Source: Chromatiales bacterium
GTDB taxonomy: Bacteria > Pseudomonadota > Gammaproteobacteria > Chromatiales > Chromatiaceae
Length of the DNA: 64,000 nucleotides
Assembly: GCA_028284585.1 (NCBI GenBank)
Contig: JANQRK010000001.1
Span: 1 to 64,000 of the forward strand
Direction: 5' to 3'
The notes below the pieces were generated by a model. It was given only the letters and a program-made list of their open reading frames with translations. It was not told the DNA's origin and made no database searches. Positions within the stretch are counted from its first letter, which is position 1. Each line of letters opens with the position of its first letter. The position numbers and the translations under genes were made by a program. Positions 27,376 through 36,810 of this stretch are shown in pieces.

Positions 27376-28367
27376 CGCTTTAACTGATACTTTCGGACTG
27401 CGGCATTGTGTGCCCTCAAGGTCGCCGAAAAAACATGGGTGCCATCCCCGCGCGCTACGAAGAACAGTGCCTTACCCTCTGCTGGATCGACGGCCGCGCG
27501 CAACGCGCCACGCCCCGGCATGCAGATGGGCGTAGGGGGTAACCCAGTGTGGACATAGGTGTTATACGGTGTGTCCGCGCGGAGGTCCTTGCGTTGGATA
27601 TTGCCATCGAAGGCCTCACCCATACCATAGATAACCGTCGGATCGGTTTGGAGTTTCATACCCTTTATTAGGCGACGCGAGAAAACGCCGGCGATCTGCG
27701 CGCGCTCGTTGGCCTGGCCGGTCTCCTTCTCGATAATGGAGGCTAGGATCAGCGCCTGATACGGGTTCTCCAGTGGCAGCTCCGCCGCACGCTGCGACCA
27801 GGCAGCCTCTAGCTCCTTGTCCATTTTATCCAGGGCACGTCGCAGGAACTCGAGGTCAGTCGTGCCACGTTGAAAATGATAGGTATCCGGAAAGAAGCGG
27901 CCCTCCGGGTGCTCGCCTGGAAGACCCAGGCGCCGCATTAGCTCTTCGTCGTCGGCATCGCTCAGGGTATCTTGCAGCACCTCGTGCGTAGCAACGGCGG
28001 TACGCACTTGGCGGATGTTCCACCCCTCCAGCAACGTCAGGGTATGTGTAACTCCCTGACCCGAAACCAACAGTGCAAGCAGGGCATCCGGTACCAGGCC
28101 ATCGCCCAAGCGGTACTCACCGGCCCGGATCTGGCTGGCTTGACCCGTATAGCGCCCGTACCACCGCAAATAACGTGCATTGCGCAGCATGCCGGCGGCC
28201 TGAAGATCAGCTGCAACCGCCGCCAGGCTTGCACCGCGCTCTACCTGGTAGATGATCTCGCCATCAGGGAGATGTAGCGGCGTGGCGAGAAACTCCCGGT
28301 ACTCCATCCATAGCCACCCAGCGAGCAGGCTCGCGACGATAACCAAAATGCCCAACAGCTTATTCAT
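27372..28367 (-). CDS. mltG: Endolytic murein transglycosylase MltG
   Basis: 331 residues from the ATG at 28367 (MNKLLGILVIVASLLAGWLW). One N-terminal transmembrane helix is followed by a LysM-like segment. The YceG catalytic domain has the active-site glutamate in LILASIIEKETGQANER and the terminal motifs TPYNTYVHTGLPPTPI and LFFVARGDGTHVFS. It cuts nascent glycan strands. It overlaps pabC by eight bases. Confidence 0.95.
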   Translation of the reverse strand: MNKLLGILVIVASLLAGWLWMEYREFLATPLHLPDGEIIYQVERGASLAAVAADLQAAGMLRNARYLRWYGRYTGQASQIRAGEYRLGDGLVPDALLALLVSGQGVTHTLTLLEGWNIRQVRTAVATHEVLQDTLSDADDEELMRRLGLPGEHPEGRFFPDTYHFQRGTTDLEFLRRALDKMDKELEAAWSQRAAELPLENPYQALILASIIEKETGQANERAQIAGVFSRRLIKGMKLQTDPTVIYGMGEAFDGNIQRKDLRADTPYNTYVHTGLPPTPICMPGRGALRAAVDPAEGKALFFVARGDGTHVFSATLRAHNAAVRKYQLKR

Positions 28368-29199
28368 ATGGCCCGTCATTCAGATCGGGGAGATGGCACA
28401 AGCGGCGCGCCTCGGTCATCAACCTGTGCTCGCCGTAGGCCAGGTCGTAATCGATCGAGTCGCAATGTGCGATACGCACGACGCCAATCAGGGAGTTCGT
28501 CAGATAGGCGGCATCTGCTTTACGCAGGTCTTCTACGGAGACCTGCGTTTCCCGGACCGGCAGGCCGGTTCCATCGCCGAGTTCCATCACTAAGCGTCGC
28601 ACCACACCGGCGACCCCCGCGCGCGCTAACTCCGGCGTAGACAAGTCACCATGCGACTGCAAAAAAAGATTGCTCTTGGTACCACACACTACACCCCCGC
28701 CTTGTCCCAGCATCAGCCCCTCGTCGATCGCCATGTCATCCCATTCTGCACGCGCGATGACCTGGTCGAGACGATTCAAGTGCTTGATCTGCGCGAGTGT
28801 TGGTTGCTCGCTCAATCGATGAGCACAGAGGCGCACTCTCCACGCGGTGAGTTCGCACTGTGGCCAATCGCTGACATGCACCACACGGCATGGGGCCACA
28901 GGCACTGGTCTCGCATAGCCACGCGATGAGCGCCCCGCCGTCCAATACAGCTTGGCAACGGCGCGTGCTCGGCCGGCACAGAGCGTGCGTAGCTCGGCAA
29001 GAAGCAGACCGATGTCTGGCAACGGCAAATGTAGCCGGCGGCAACCCAACACCAGACGTTCAGTATGCAGGGACCAAAGGCACGGATTGGCGTCGATGAC
29101 GGCAATTGTCTCGAATAGGCCGTCACCGAACTGCCAGGCGCGCTCCTGCAGCCAACCGAACTCAGCCGGGGCGCCGTTGATGAGGACCCCATCTTTCAT
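28360..29199 (-). CDS. pabC: Aminodeoxychorismate lyase PabC
   Basis: 279 residues from the ATG at 29199 (MKDGVLINGAP). This is a class IV PLP enzyme: the Schiff-base lysine lies in ARAVAKLYWTAG, and IKHLNRLDQVIARAEW is the conserved family segment. It releases p-aminobenzoate for folate synthesis. The longer open frame begins inside fabF and is not supported. The order fabF-pabC-mltG-tmk-holB equals E. coli. Confidence 0.92.
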   Translation of the reverse strand: MKDGVLINGAPAEFGWLQERAWQFGDGLFETIAVIDANPCLWSLHTERLVLGCRRLHLPLPDIGLLLAELRTLCAGRARAVAKLYWTAGRSSRGYARPVPVAPCRVVHVSDWPQCELTAWRVRLCAHRLSEQPTLAQIKHLNRLDQVIARAEWDDMAIDEGLMLGQGGGVVCGTKSNLFLQSHGDLSTPELARAGVAGVVRRLVMELGDGTGLPVRETQVSVEDLRKADAAYLTNSLIGVVRIAHCDSIDYDLAYGEHRLMTEARRLCHLPDLNDGPYE

Positions 29200-29227
29200 C
29201 TGGCGCACTGTCCCACATACGAGATCC

Positions 29228-30472
29228 CTAGCCGCTGAAGCGCCGGAATACCAAGGTCCCGTTAGTGCCACCAAACCCGAACGAATTCGAGAGTGCTACG
29301 TCGACCTTGGCCTCGCGCGCGGTGTTCGGCACATAGTCGAGATCGCAGTCTTCACCGGGATTGTCCAGATTTATGGTCGGTGGCATGGCCTGGTCACGGA
29401 TCGCAAGCACAGTAAACAGGGCCTCGGCACCACCGGCCGCACCTAGCATATGACCGGTCATCGACTTGGTCGAACTCACAGACAAGTTGCTCGCATGCTC
29501 GCCAAAGGTCCGCTTGACCGCCATGGTCTCGGCTACATCGCCCGCCGGAGTCGAGGTACCGTGTGCATTGATGTAGTCGACTTGGTCGGGATTGAGGCCA
29601 GCGTCGTCGAGAGCCAAGCACATGCAATCAGCAGCACCCTCGCCGCCTGGGGATGGCAGGGTCATGTGATGGGCATCCGAGTTCATGGCCGAACCTGCCA
29701 GCTCAGCATAAATCTTGGCACCACGAGCCTTGGCGTGCTCGAGCTCCTCCAGCAACAAGACGCCCGAGCCATCACTAAGAACGAAGCCATCGCGATCCCG
29801 ATCCCAGGGCCGGCTCGCTGCTTGTGGATCGTCATTGCGCGTCGAAAGTGCCCGAGCTGCCGCGAAGCCACCGAGACCCGTTGGCGATGTTGCCATCTCG
29901 GCGCCGCCTGCGATCATCACATCGACCGTACCGTACTGGATCATGCGCATGGCATCACCGATGTTATGAGCACCTGTACTGCATGCCGATACTATGGAGA
30001 TGTTCGGACCTCGCAACCCGTACATGATCGACAGGTTGCCCGCCACCATGTTGATGATATTGGCTGGTACGAAGAATGGCGAGATTTTTCGCGGCCCACC
30101 CTTCAGGTAAGCGCCGAACCCGTTTTCGATCCCGGTTACGCCACCAATGCCGGATCCGATTGCTACACCGATGCGCTTCGCATTGCTGTCATCGATTTCG
30201 AGGCCGCTATCCGTGATAGCTTGAACGCCAGCGGCCACGCCGTAATGGATGAAAGCATCCATCTTGCGCGCTTCTTTCTTTGGAATGTATTTTTCTACAT
30301 CGAAGCCATAGATTGGACCGCCAAAGCGAACGCTAAACGCTTCTATATCGAAATGCGTGATTGGCTGGATCCCGCTCTTGCCTGCAAGTATGTTTTCCCA
30401 GCTGCTGGAAACATCCAGACCCACTGGAGAAACTAGGCCGAGACCCGTGACCACAACCCTTCTATCTGACAT
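29228..30472 (-). CDS. fabF: 3-oxoacyl-ACP synthase II
   Basis: 414 residues. The condensing-enzyme nucleophile is in [17 protein letters not shown]. The two catalytic histidines are in [11 protein letters not shown] and [12 protein letters not shown], and the C-terminal glycine-rich motif is [14 protein letters not shown]. It elongates acyl-ACP in fatty-acid synthesis, including the cis-vaccenate step. It lies downstream of acpP behind a hairpin that may set its level relative to acpP. Confidence 0.97.
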   Translation of the reverse strand: MSDRRVVVTGLGLVSPVGLDVSSSWENILAGKSGIQPITHFDIEAFSVRFGGPIYGFDVEKYIPKKEARKMDAFIHYGVAAGVQAITDSGLEIDDSNAKRIGVAIGSGIGGVTGIENGFGAYLKGGPRKISPFFVPANIINMVAGNLSIMYGLRGPNISIVSACSTGAHNIGDAMRMIQYGTVDVMIAGGAEMATSPTGLGGFAAARALSTRNDDPQAASRPWDRDRDGFVLSDGSGVLLLEELEHAKARGAKIYAELAGSAMNSDAHHMTLPSPGGEGAADCMCLALDDAGLNPDQVDYINAHGTSTPAGDVAETMAVKRTFGEHASNLSVSSTKSMTGHMLGAAGGAEALFTVLAIRDQAMPPTINLDNPGEDCDLDYVPNTAREAKVDVALSNSFGFGGTNGTLVFRRFSG

Positions 30473-30511
30473 CTGGGAAAACCCCTTTGGACAGGCGACC
30501 TGTCACACCAA

Positions 30512-30547
30512 ACGGCCGCAGTTCCGCGCCCCGGAACCTGCGGCCGT
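30512..30547 (-). promoter_or_regulatory. Intercistronic hairpin between acpP and fabF
   Basis: ACGGCCGCAG at 30512-30521 is the exact complement of 30538-30547. The pairing continues with TTCC/GGAA past a single bulged base, giving about 14 bp around a seven-base loop. It sits in the 98-base gap between acpP and fabF. Only a short T run follows, so it looks more like an RNA-stabilising or partial-termination structure than a full terminator. Confidence 0.7.
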
Positions 30548-30570
30548 GTATGGAAACAGCAACTCCAAGA

Positions 30571-30804
30571 TCAGCTATGGGCTTTGATGTAGTCCACTGC
30601 CTGCTGAACAGTCGTAATTTTTTCAGCTTCCTCATCAGGAATCTCGGTTTCGAACTCCTCTTCCAAGGCCATTACGAGTTCGACCGTATCGAGCGAGTCG
30701 GCGCCTAGATCGTCAACGAAAGACGCCGAAGGCACAACTTCCTCCTCCTTCACGCCCAGTTGTTCGACGACGATCTTTTTAACGCGTTCTTCGATAGAGC
30801 TCAT
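30571..30804 (-). CDS. acpP: Acyl carrier protein
   Basis: 77 residues, acidic. The phosphopantetheine attachment serine lies in [21 protein letters not shown] (Ser about 38). It carries the growing acyl chain in fatty-acid synthesis. A ribosome binding site GGAGG precedes the ATG by about ten bases, and a recognisable sigma-70 promoter lies 54 bases upstream, so it can be expressed apart from fabG. Confidence 0.98.
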   Translation of the reverse strand: MSSIEERVKKIVVEQLGVKEEEVVPSASFVDDLGADSLDTVELVMALEEEFETEIPDEEAEKITTVQQAVDYIKAHS

Positions 30805-30857
30805 TCTGTCAATTCCTCCAGAAACACGTGGTCGAGTGCGCCACGCAGTGACGCGGT

Positions 30858-30885
30858 ATTGTATTCAGTTTGCTACTCGCTTCAA
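30858..30885 (-). promoter_or_regulatory. Sigma-70 promoter for acpP
   Basis: On the minus strand, TTGAAG (30880-30885) and TACAAT (30858-30863) are separated by 16 bases. The -10 matches five of six consensus positions and the -35 matches four of six. It lies in the 143-base gap between fabG and acpP. This is consistent with the very high acpP expression known in other bacteria. Confidence 0.6.
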
Positions 30886-30947
30886 AGCGCATCCGCGCAA
30901 TTCAGTAAAGCGATGAAAAAGCAGTCGTTTTGGCCCTGACAATCCGG

Positions 30948-31688
30948 TTAAGCCATGTACATTCCGCCGTTGACATGAATGGTTTCACCAGTGACATAGG
31001 CCGCCGCATCGGACGCCAGGAATGCAACGACCGAAGCGATTTCCTCTGGGTGCCCGAGGCGACCCAGCGGTATACTGGCCAACAGCGCGTCGCGCTGTGC
31101 CTCGGGTAGCTCGCGGGTCATGTCCGTATCGATGAACCCAGGTGCTACCGCATTCACAGTGATCCCGCGCGAGCCGATTTCCTGGGCTAAAGATTTGGTG
31201 AATCCAAGCATGCCGGCTTTTGCCGAGGCATAGTTGGTTTGTCCGGCATTACCACTTGTGCCCACTACAGAAGCGATATTGATGATTCGGCCGGTTTTGG
31301 CCTTCATCATGGTTCGCAGGCACGCTTTACAGACTCGATAAATCGATGCCAGATTAGTATCCAAGACCGCGTCCCACTCATCGGCTTTCATGCGCATCAG
31401 AAGATTATCGCGGGTGATACCCGCGTTATTCACCAATACTGTTATTGTCCCGTGATTGTCCGTTATCTCTTTAACTACCGTGCTAACCGAGGTCTCATCG
31501 GTGACATCCAGGCGTAAACCTCGACCTTTGCCGCCGTTCTCTTCGAAACGCTGCGATATCGCGTTAGCGCCGGACTCTGTAGTCGCGGTACCGATAACCG
31601 TTGCACCATGCTCGCTAAGCCGATCGGCAATAGCCTTACCGATACCTCGACTGGCACCGGTGACCAGTGCAACCTTTTCCTCAAGCAT
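30948..31688 (-). CDS. fabG: 3-oxoacyl-ACP reductase FabG
   Basis: 246 residues of the short-chain dehydrogenase type. The NADP-binding motif is VALVTGASRGIGKAIA, followed by LVNNAGITRDNLLMRM. The active-site serine is in INIASVVGTSGNAGQ and the YxxxK pair is in TNYASAKAGMLGFTK. The C-terminus EETIHVNGG-like segment (GETIHVNGGMYMA) is typical of FabG. It reduces 3-oxoacyl-ACP. It overlaps fabD by eight bases. Confidence 0.97.
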   Translation of the reverse strand: MLEEKVALVTGASRGIGKAIADRLSEHGATVIGTATTESGANAISQRFEENGGKGRGLRLDVTDETSVSTVVKEITDNHGTITVLVNNAGITRDNLLMRMKADEWDAVLDTNLASIYRVCKACLRTMMKAKTGRIINIASVVGTSGNAGQTNYASAKAGMLGFTKSLAQEIGSRGITVNAVAPGFIDTDMTRELPEAQRDALLASIPLGRLGHPEEIASVVAFLASDAAAYVTGETIHVNGGMYMA

Positions 31689-32616
31689 CGATGGCCTCCA
31701 TCGCTTGTTCCAGACTATTCGGATCGAATACCGGCAGTGCCTTGAGTGACTTGTTGATACGTCGCACCAGGCCGGCTAACACCTTCCCAGGCCCCGCCTC
31801 AACGACAAACTCGGCACCTCGACCTGCGATCGCTTGGACGGTTTCTACCCAGCGCACCGGGCTGTAGAGCTGCTCGACTAGCAGCTGTTGAATTTCGTCG
31901 CCATTACCCGCCTCGCGCACGTTGACATTGTGCAGCACGGGAACGCGCGGCTCCGCAAACGCGATACTGCGCATGGCCTCAGCTAAGCGCTCTGCAGCGG
32001 GCCTCATCAGCGCACAATGCGAGGGAACACTGACATCAAGTGCTATTGCCCGCTTAGCTCCAGCGGCCTTAGCCATCTCTGAGACACGAGCGACGGCGTC
32101 GGCATCACCTGCGACCACAACCTGCCCGGGTGAGTTGTAGTTGACTGCTGCCACTACCTGGCCCTGCGCACCATCGGCACAAATCTCGCGTACGCAATCG
32201 TCTTCAAGCCCAATTATCGCCGCCATCGCGCCTGCGCCTGCAGCTACCGCTTCCTGCATAAATCGGCCGCGCATTGCGACCAATCGTGCGGCGTCGGTCA
32301 GCTCGAGCACGCCGGCCGCGACCAGTGCGGTGTATTCACCTAGACTATGCCCCGCCATAACGATCGCTCGCTGATCGATCTGCTGGTCGAGGACTCGATT
32401 TACCGCCACGCCTGCGCACAGTAAGGCCGGCTGTGTATTCTGCGTTTCGTTAAGCCGTTCCTTCGGACCTCGTTGGCTCAACTTCCAGAGGTCAAGTTGC
32501 AGAGCATCGGAAGCTTCCGCGAAGGTCTCGCCAACAACCGGATACGCCGTGGCCAGCTCGGCCAACATGCCAAGTGATTGAGAACCCTGTCCAGGGAAAA
32601 CGAATGCGATCGACAT
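31681..32616 (-). CDS. fabD: Malonyl-CoA:ACP transacylase
   Basis: 311 residues from the ATG at 32616 (MSIAFVFPGQGSQ), nine bases after GGAGG; an ATG two codons earlier is only three bases from that site. The nucleophile is the serine of MAGHSLGEYTALVAAG. The malonyl-binding arginine lies in MRGRFMQEAV and the active-site histidine in VPSHCALM. It charges ACP with malonate. It lies in the fabH-fabD-fabG order. Confidence 0.96.
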   Translation of the reverse strand: MSIAFVFPGQGSQSLGMLAELATAYPVVGETFAEASDALQLDLWKLSQRGPKERLNETQNTQPALLCAGVAVNRVLDQQIDQRAIVMAGHSLGEYTALVAAGVLELTDAARLVAMRGRFMQEAVAAGAGAMAAIIGLEDDCVREICADGAQGQVVAAVNYNSPGQVVVAGDADAVARVSEMAKAAGAKRAIALDVSVPSHCALMRPAAERLAEAMRSIAFAEPRVPVLHNVNVREAGNGDEIQQLLVEQLYSPVRWVETVQAIAGRGAEFVVEAGPGKVLAGLVRRINKSLKALPVFDPNSLEQAMEAIDA

Positions 32617-32633
32617 GCTCATGGGCCTCCGAA

Positions 32634-33611
32634 TCAATACCTCAACAGCACAGAGCCCCAGGTAAAGCCGCCCCCGAATGCTTCAAGCAGCAGCACCTCG
32701 TCCCTTTGAATGCGCCCGTCACGTACTGCGGTATCCAAGGCCAACGGCACCGAGGCAGCCGAAGTATTGCCATGTTGGTCGACTGTAACGACCACTTTTT
32801 CCATTGAAATATTGAGTTTGCGGGCGGTCGCATTGATGATCCGAATATTCGCCTGATGGGGGACCAACCAGTCGACATCAGACTTCTTCATGCCATTGGC
32901 ATTTAAGGTTTCGTCAACGATGCGCCCCAATGTGTTGACGGCCATCTTGAAGACTTCGTTGCCCTTCATATGGGTGTATCGCGGATCACCTTCGGTATCC
33001 GCAAGATCGAATCCGCGTGAAATGCCGCCGGGGACATGCAGCAGATTCTCGTATGCGCCATCGGCATGTAAATGGCTCGACAAAATACCCTGCACTTCAG
33101 ATGCTTCTAGGACCACGGCACCGGCCCCATCGCCAAACAGAACACAGGTGCTGCGGTCGGTCCAATCGACCACACGCGAGAATGTCTCTGCGCCGACCAC
33201 CAGTGCGCAATGCGCAGCGCCCGTACTGACAAATTTATCCGCCACACTGAGTGCGTAGATAAACCCTGTGCAGACTGCTTGTACGTCAAAAGCAGCACAA
33301 CCATTGGCGTTCAGTCGCTGCTGCAGTAGACAGGCAGTACTCGGGAAGACTTTGTCGGGGGTCGTTGTGGCGACCACAATCAAATCGATTTCTCTGGGCG
33401 TCTTTCCCGCCGCCTCGATGGCAAGTTGTGCTGCTTGCTGTGCGAGATCGCAGGTTGTCTGCCCATCGGCAGCGATGTGCCGTTTGACAATACCCGTTCG
33501 CTCACGAATCCACTGATCACTGGTGTCAACCATCGACTCCAGATCTTTGTTGCTCAGTATCTTTTCTGGGAGATAGCTTCCGGTGCCGGTAATGCGAGAA
33601 AACGTGTTCAT
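32634..33611 (-). CDS. fabH: 3-oxoacyl-ACP synthase III
   Basis: 325 residues. The catalytic cysteine lies in [15 protein letters not shown], the histidine in [10 protein letters not shown], and the asparagine in [13 protein letters not shown]. It starts fatty-acid synthesis by condensing acetyl-CoA with malonyl-ACP. It overlaps plsX by four bases. Confidence 0.97.
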   Translation of the reverse strand: MNTFSRITGTGSYLPEKILSNKDLESMVDTSDQWIRERTGIVKRHIAADGQTTCDLAQQAAQLAIEAAGKTPREIDLIVVATTTPDKVFPSTACLLQQRLNANGCAAFDVQAVCTGFIYALSVADKFVSTGAAHCALVVGAETFSRVVDWTDRSTCVLFGDGAGAVVLEASEVQGILSSHLHADGAYENLLHVPGGISRGFDLADTEGDPRYTHMKGNEVFKMAVNTLGRIVDETLNANGMKKSDVDWLVPHQANIRIINATARKLNISMEKVVVTVDQHGNTSAASVPLALDTAVRDGRIQRDEVLLLEAFGGGFTWGSVLLRY

Positions 33612-34633
33612 GCGCTTGCAGAGACGTCCAGTTGCTGGCCAACTTGCTGCTGAATGCGCCCGGCGATATCTGCCAGAATCTCTTTCTTTGCGATAGCGAT
33701 CGCATGCTCGAAAGCGAGTTGATCGGCGCCACCATGGCTCTTAACCACGATGCCGCGCAGACCCAACAAACTAGCACCATTGTAGCGCCGTGGATCTATT
33801 CGTCGGCGCAAGGCCTTTAGTACCGGCAACGCCACCAATGCCGAAAGCTTGGTCAACGCGTTGCGTTTGAACTCCACTGCCATCAGGTGCCGAATTAATT
33901 TGGCCACACCTTCGGTATTTTTCAGCGCGACGTTACCAACGAAACCATCGGTCACCACCACATCGAGCTGGTCACGAAGGTAGATGTCGTCTCCTTCGAC
34001 GTACCCGATGTAGTTCAAATGACTACCGCTAAGCAGCTCATGGGCCTCTTTAACCTGCTCATTGCCCTTAATTTCTTCCTGGCCAATGTTCAAGAGTCCA
34101 ACCGTCGGGCGCTCGATGTTATCCACAGCCGCAACCAGCTCTGAGCCCATCACCGCGAACTGATATAGGTGGGCCGCCTCACAATCGACATTTGCGCCCA
34201 GGTCCAGTACCCAGGTTCGCCCAGTAATGGCCGGCAGAGAGGTAATGATGGCGGGCCGATCGACATGCGGCAGGGTCTTTAACACGAAACGGGCAGTGGC
34301 CATCAGCGCGCCTGTGTTCCCGGCGCTGACGCAGGCATCGGCCTGCCCGGCCTTGACCAGATCGATGCATACGCGCATCGAGGAGTCCTTCTTACCGCGT
34401 AACGCACGCGAAGGCAGCTCGTCCATGCTGACCTCTTGCGACGCTGGTTGGATACTCAGGCGGTCAGGGATCGGTACTTTCGATAGGTGTTGCACGATGG
34501 CATCTTCACGCCCAACCAAAATCAATTGGCATTCCCGGTCGCGCGCGAGAAAACTCAGCGCAGAAGGCACGACCACGCTAGGGCCGTGGTCGCCCCCCAT
34601 CGCATCTAGGGCAATGGTAATCGCTTTGGTCAC
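33608..34633 (-). CDS. plsX: Phosphate acyltransferase PlsX
   Basis: 341 residues. It begins [21 protein letters not shown], the family signature, and contains [17 protein letters not shown] and [17 protein letters not shown]. It converts acyl-ACP to acyl-phosphate for phospholipid synthesis. It is 59 bases downstream of rpmF, in the conserved yceD-rpmF-plsX-fabH order. Confidence 0.97.
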   Translation of the reverse strand: MTKAITIALDAMGGDHGPSVVVPSALSFLARDRECQLILVGREDAIVQHLSKVPIPDRLSIQPASQEVSMDELPSRALRGKKDSSMRVCIDLVKAGQADACVSAGNTGALMATARFVLKTLPHVDRPAIITSLPAITGRTWVLDLGANVDCEAAHLYQFAVMGSELVAAVDNIERPTVGLLNIGQEEIKGNEQVKEAHELLSGSHLNYIGYVEGDDIYLRDQLDVVVTDGFVGNVALKNTEGVAKLIRHLMAVEFKRNALTKLSALVALPVLKALRRRIDPRRYNGASLLGLRGIVVKSHGGADQLAFEHAIAIAKKEILADIAGRIQQQVGQQLDVSASA

Positions 34634-34692
34634 GCAGTGGACTTCTTCAGATTATATCGCCAGCGCCGCGCTTGCGGCAGCGGGTCGAATAC

Positions 34693-34860
34693 TTAATCTA
34701 CGACTTTGCGGCCGCGGTAGAAACCGTCTGGGCTTACGTGATGGCGTAAGTGCGTTTCTCCAGAAGTCGGATCGATCGACAGCGACTCCGGTTTCAAGGC
34801 GTCATGAGAGCGCCGCATCCCGCGCTTTGATGGTGTTTTCCGGTTTTGCTGGACCGCCAT
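34693..34860 (-). CDS. rpmF: Ribosomal protein L32
   Basis: 55 residues, read directly from the sequence. It begins [20 protein letters not shown] and ends with [13 protein letters not shown] precedes the ATG at 34860. The typical basic start of L32 is intact. The paired zinc cysteines of some L32 proteins are absent ([11 protein letters not shown] occupies that region), as in the cysteine-free proteobacterial form. It lies between yceD and plsX. Confidence 0.97.
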   Translation of the reverse strand: MAVQQNRKTPSKRGMRRSHDALKPESLSIDPTSGETHLRHHVSPDGFYRGRKVVD

Positions 34861-34886
34861 TTTGGTCTCCCAATTGCTGTAATAAT

Positions 34887-35429
34887 TTAGTCGTGATTCT
34901 CGTTGCCACGCTTCCAGTTTGCCAGCGCGGCAAATGGTTTCTCGCGACTGCCAGTAATCGACACCGCTCCCGGTGTGTCTTGGGCGTTGACCTCAGCAAG
35001 CTTCACGTTGCATTCGTCGGCTTCATGTGTGGGTGCAGGCGGCACCGCTAATATCAGTTCGTCTTCGATCACGGATCGGAGTTCGAGCTTCGCGTCTTCG
35101 ACGGGCAGCGGTTCTACGGTGCCGCCCAGTCGTTGCGCCTCCTCGGGCCCAGAGACCAGCACCAGCTGCGAATCCGAATCGATGTCACAACGCATGTTAC
35201 CTAGGCACCGCTGACACTGTAGCCATACGCAGGCCTTAACCCCGACTCGAACGGAAGAACGGCGTTCAGCGTCGATCTCGAACGCCAATGCAAACGCCGC
35301 TTCGCCTTCCGTGGAGGCCAGAAGCGGCGTGAGACGAGGCATTTCCACCAGCGGGATCGCTCCCGCGTAGGCCTTTCCGAGGACACACAGTCGCCACGGA
35401 TCGGCGTAGTCGGGCAATAGCGACAACAT
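34887..35429 (-). CDS. yceD: YceD/DUF177 family protein
   Basis: 180 residues from the ATG at 35429. The paired cysteines in [17 protein letters not shown] (residues about 80-95) are the hallmark of YceD. The DELILAVP segment in the C-terminal half is also typical. In plants and bacteria the family is linked to 23S rRNA accumulation. It is 26 bases upstream of rpmF, as in most proteobacteria. Confidence 0.9.
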   Translation of the reverse strand: MLSLLPDYADPWRLCVLGKAYAGAIPLVEMPRLTPLLASTEGEAAFALAFEIDAERRSSVRVGVKACVWLQCQRCLGNMRCDIDSDSQLVLVSGPEEAQRLGGTVEPLPVEDAKLELRSVIEDELILAVPPAPTHEADECNVKLAEVNAQDTPGAVSITGSREKPFAALANWKRGNENHD

Positions 35430-35506
35430 AAGAGCGGAATTATACCGCCCCACGCGGAATCAAGCAATTTGGAAACGACCAAGAGCATGCAAGCATTTGC
35501 GACACC

Positions 35507-36805
35507 TCAGCCACCCACGACCGCAAGCAGCACGCCCGCCGCCACCGCGGAACCGATTACTCCAGCCACATTGGGGCCCATCGCATGCATCAACAGGAAA
35601 TTATGGTGGTTGGCCTCGAGCCCGACCTTGTTGACCACTCGGGCGGCCATTGGCACCGCTGATACGCCGGCGGCCCCGATCAACGGGTTGACCTTGCCGC
35701 CGGACAGCCGGTAGATGACCTTACCCATCAAGATCCCCGCTGCGGTTCCAACACAGAAGGCTACTGCGCCGAGGGCAAGTATCCCCAGTGTCTCGAGACT
35801 CAAGAACCCATCGGCTTGAAGCCTCGACCCAACCGCAAGCCCGAGGATAATTGTCACTGCGTTGATGATTTCATTTTGCGCCGCCTTGCTGAGACGGTCG
35901 ACGACACCTGACTCGCGCAACAAGTTACCGAAGGTGAGCATGCCGATCAGCGGCGCTGCCGACGGCAAAAACAGTATGCAGAGCAGCAGTACAGTGAGCG
36001 GGAACAGCACCTTTTCAAGCTTGCTGACAGGTCGCAGCTGGGACATGACGACTTGGCGCTCGGCTTGGGTGGTCAGCGCGCGCATGATGGGTGGCTGGAT
36101 GATCGGCACCAGTGCCATGTAGGAATAGGCCGCTACGGCGATCGCACCCAGCAGATCCGGTGAGAGCTTCGAAGCCAGAAAAATCGCGGTCGGCCCATCG
36201 GCGCCGCCGATGATCGCAATGGCAGAAGCGTCCGCTAGAGAAAAGTCGAATCCGGGAAATGTGTTGAGTGCCAATGCCCCGATCAGCGTGAAGAATATCC
36301 CGAACTGCGCAGCAGCACCGAGCAACAAAGTAGAAGGCTTGGCAATCAGAGCACTGAAGTCAGTGAGTGCACCCACACCCATGAAGATCAGCAGGGGCGC
36401 TATGCCTGAACCGATGGCAACCGAATAGAACTGGTGCAGCATACCGGGCTCATAGCCCAGTGTTTCCGCGAGCAGTTTGGCTGCATGTAGCATTTCGCCC
36501 GAGGCCTGTTTGGCGGCCTCCTCTACCTCCGCGACGGGCACCCCAAAAAGATTGGCCAACTCTCCCAGGTGCAGCGTATTTCCTGCGAGTATTAATTGCC
36601 CGACGCTGTCTTCCGCCAAGCCAGCTATTGGCACATTGGCCAACACACATCCAAAGCCGATCGGCAGTAACAGTAGCGGTTCGAATCCTTTACGGATCGC
36701 CAAAAAGATCAACAAACCACCGACCAAGACCATCAAGGCCTGGCCCCACTCGAGATTAGCGATACCCATGGAACGCCAAAGGGCTTCTACGCCATTGTCC
36801 ATCAT
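35507..36805 (-). CDS. oadB: Oxaloacetate decarboxylase beta subunit (sodium pump)
   Basis: 432 residues, strongly hydrophobic with about nine to eleven membrane segments. Conserved ion-path motifs are [24 protein letters not shown] in the middle and the re-entrant [13 protein letters not shown] region. The C-terminal [14 protein letters not shown] and [17 protein letters not shown] segments match OadB/GcdB/MmdB. It couples decarboxylation of carboxybiotin to sodium export. It starts five bases after the oadA stop. Confidence 0.95.
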   Translation of the reverse strand: MMDNGVEALWRSMGIANLEWGQALMVLVGGLLIFLAIRKGFEPLLLLPIGFGCVLANVPIAGLAEDSVGQLILAGNTLHLGELANLFGVPVAEVEEAAKQASGEMLHAAKLLAETLGYEPGMLHQFYSVAIGSGIAPLLIFMGVGALTDFSALIAKPSTLLLGAAAQFGIFFTLIGALALNTFPGFDFSLADASAIAIIGGADGPTAIFLASKLSPDLLGAIAVAAYSYMALVPIIQPPIMRALTTQAERQVVMSQLRPVSKLEKVLFPLTVLLLCILFLPSAAPLIGMLTFGNLLRESGVVDRLSKAAQNEIINAVTIILGLAVGSRLQADGFLSLETLGILALGAVAFCVGTAAGILMGKVIYRLSGGKVNPLIGAAGVSAVPMAARVVNKVGLEANHHNFLLMHAMGPNVAGVIGSAVAAGVLLAVVGG

Positions 36806-36810
36806 GGTCT

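Noticed and set aside
29450-30436. Long plus-strand open frame (328 codons) opposite fabF
   Set aside because: fabF on the minus strand has all catalytic motifs; the opposite frame is a by-product of GC-rich codons.
36680-36690. tRNA-like GGTTCGAATCC motif
   Set aside because: It lies within oadB and no cloverleaf can be built around it.
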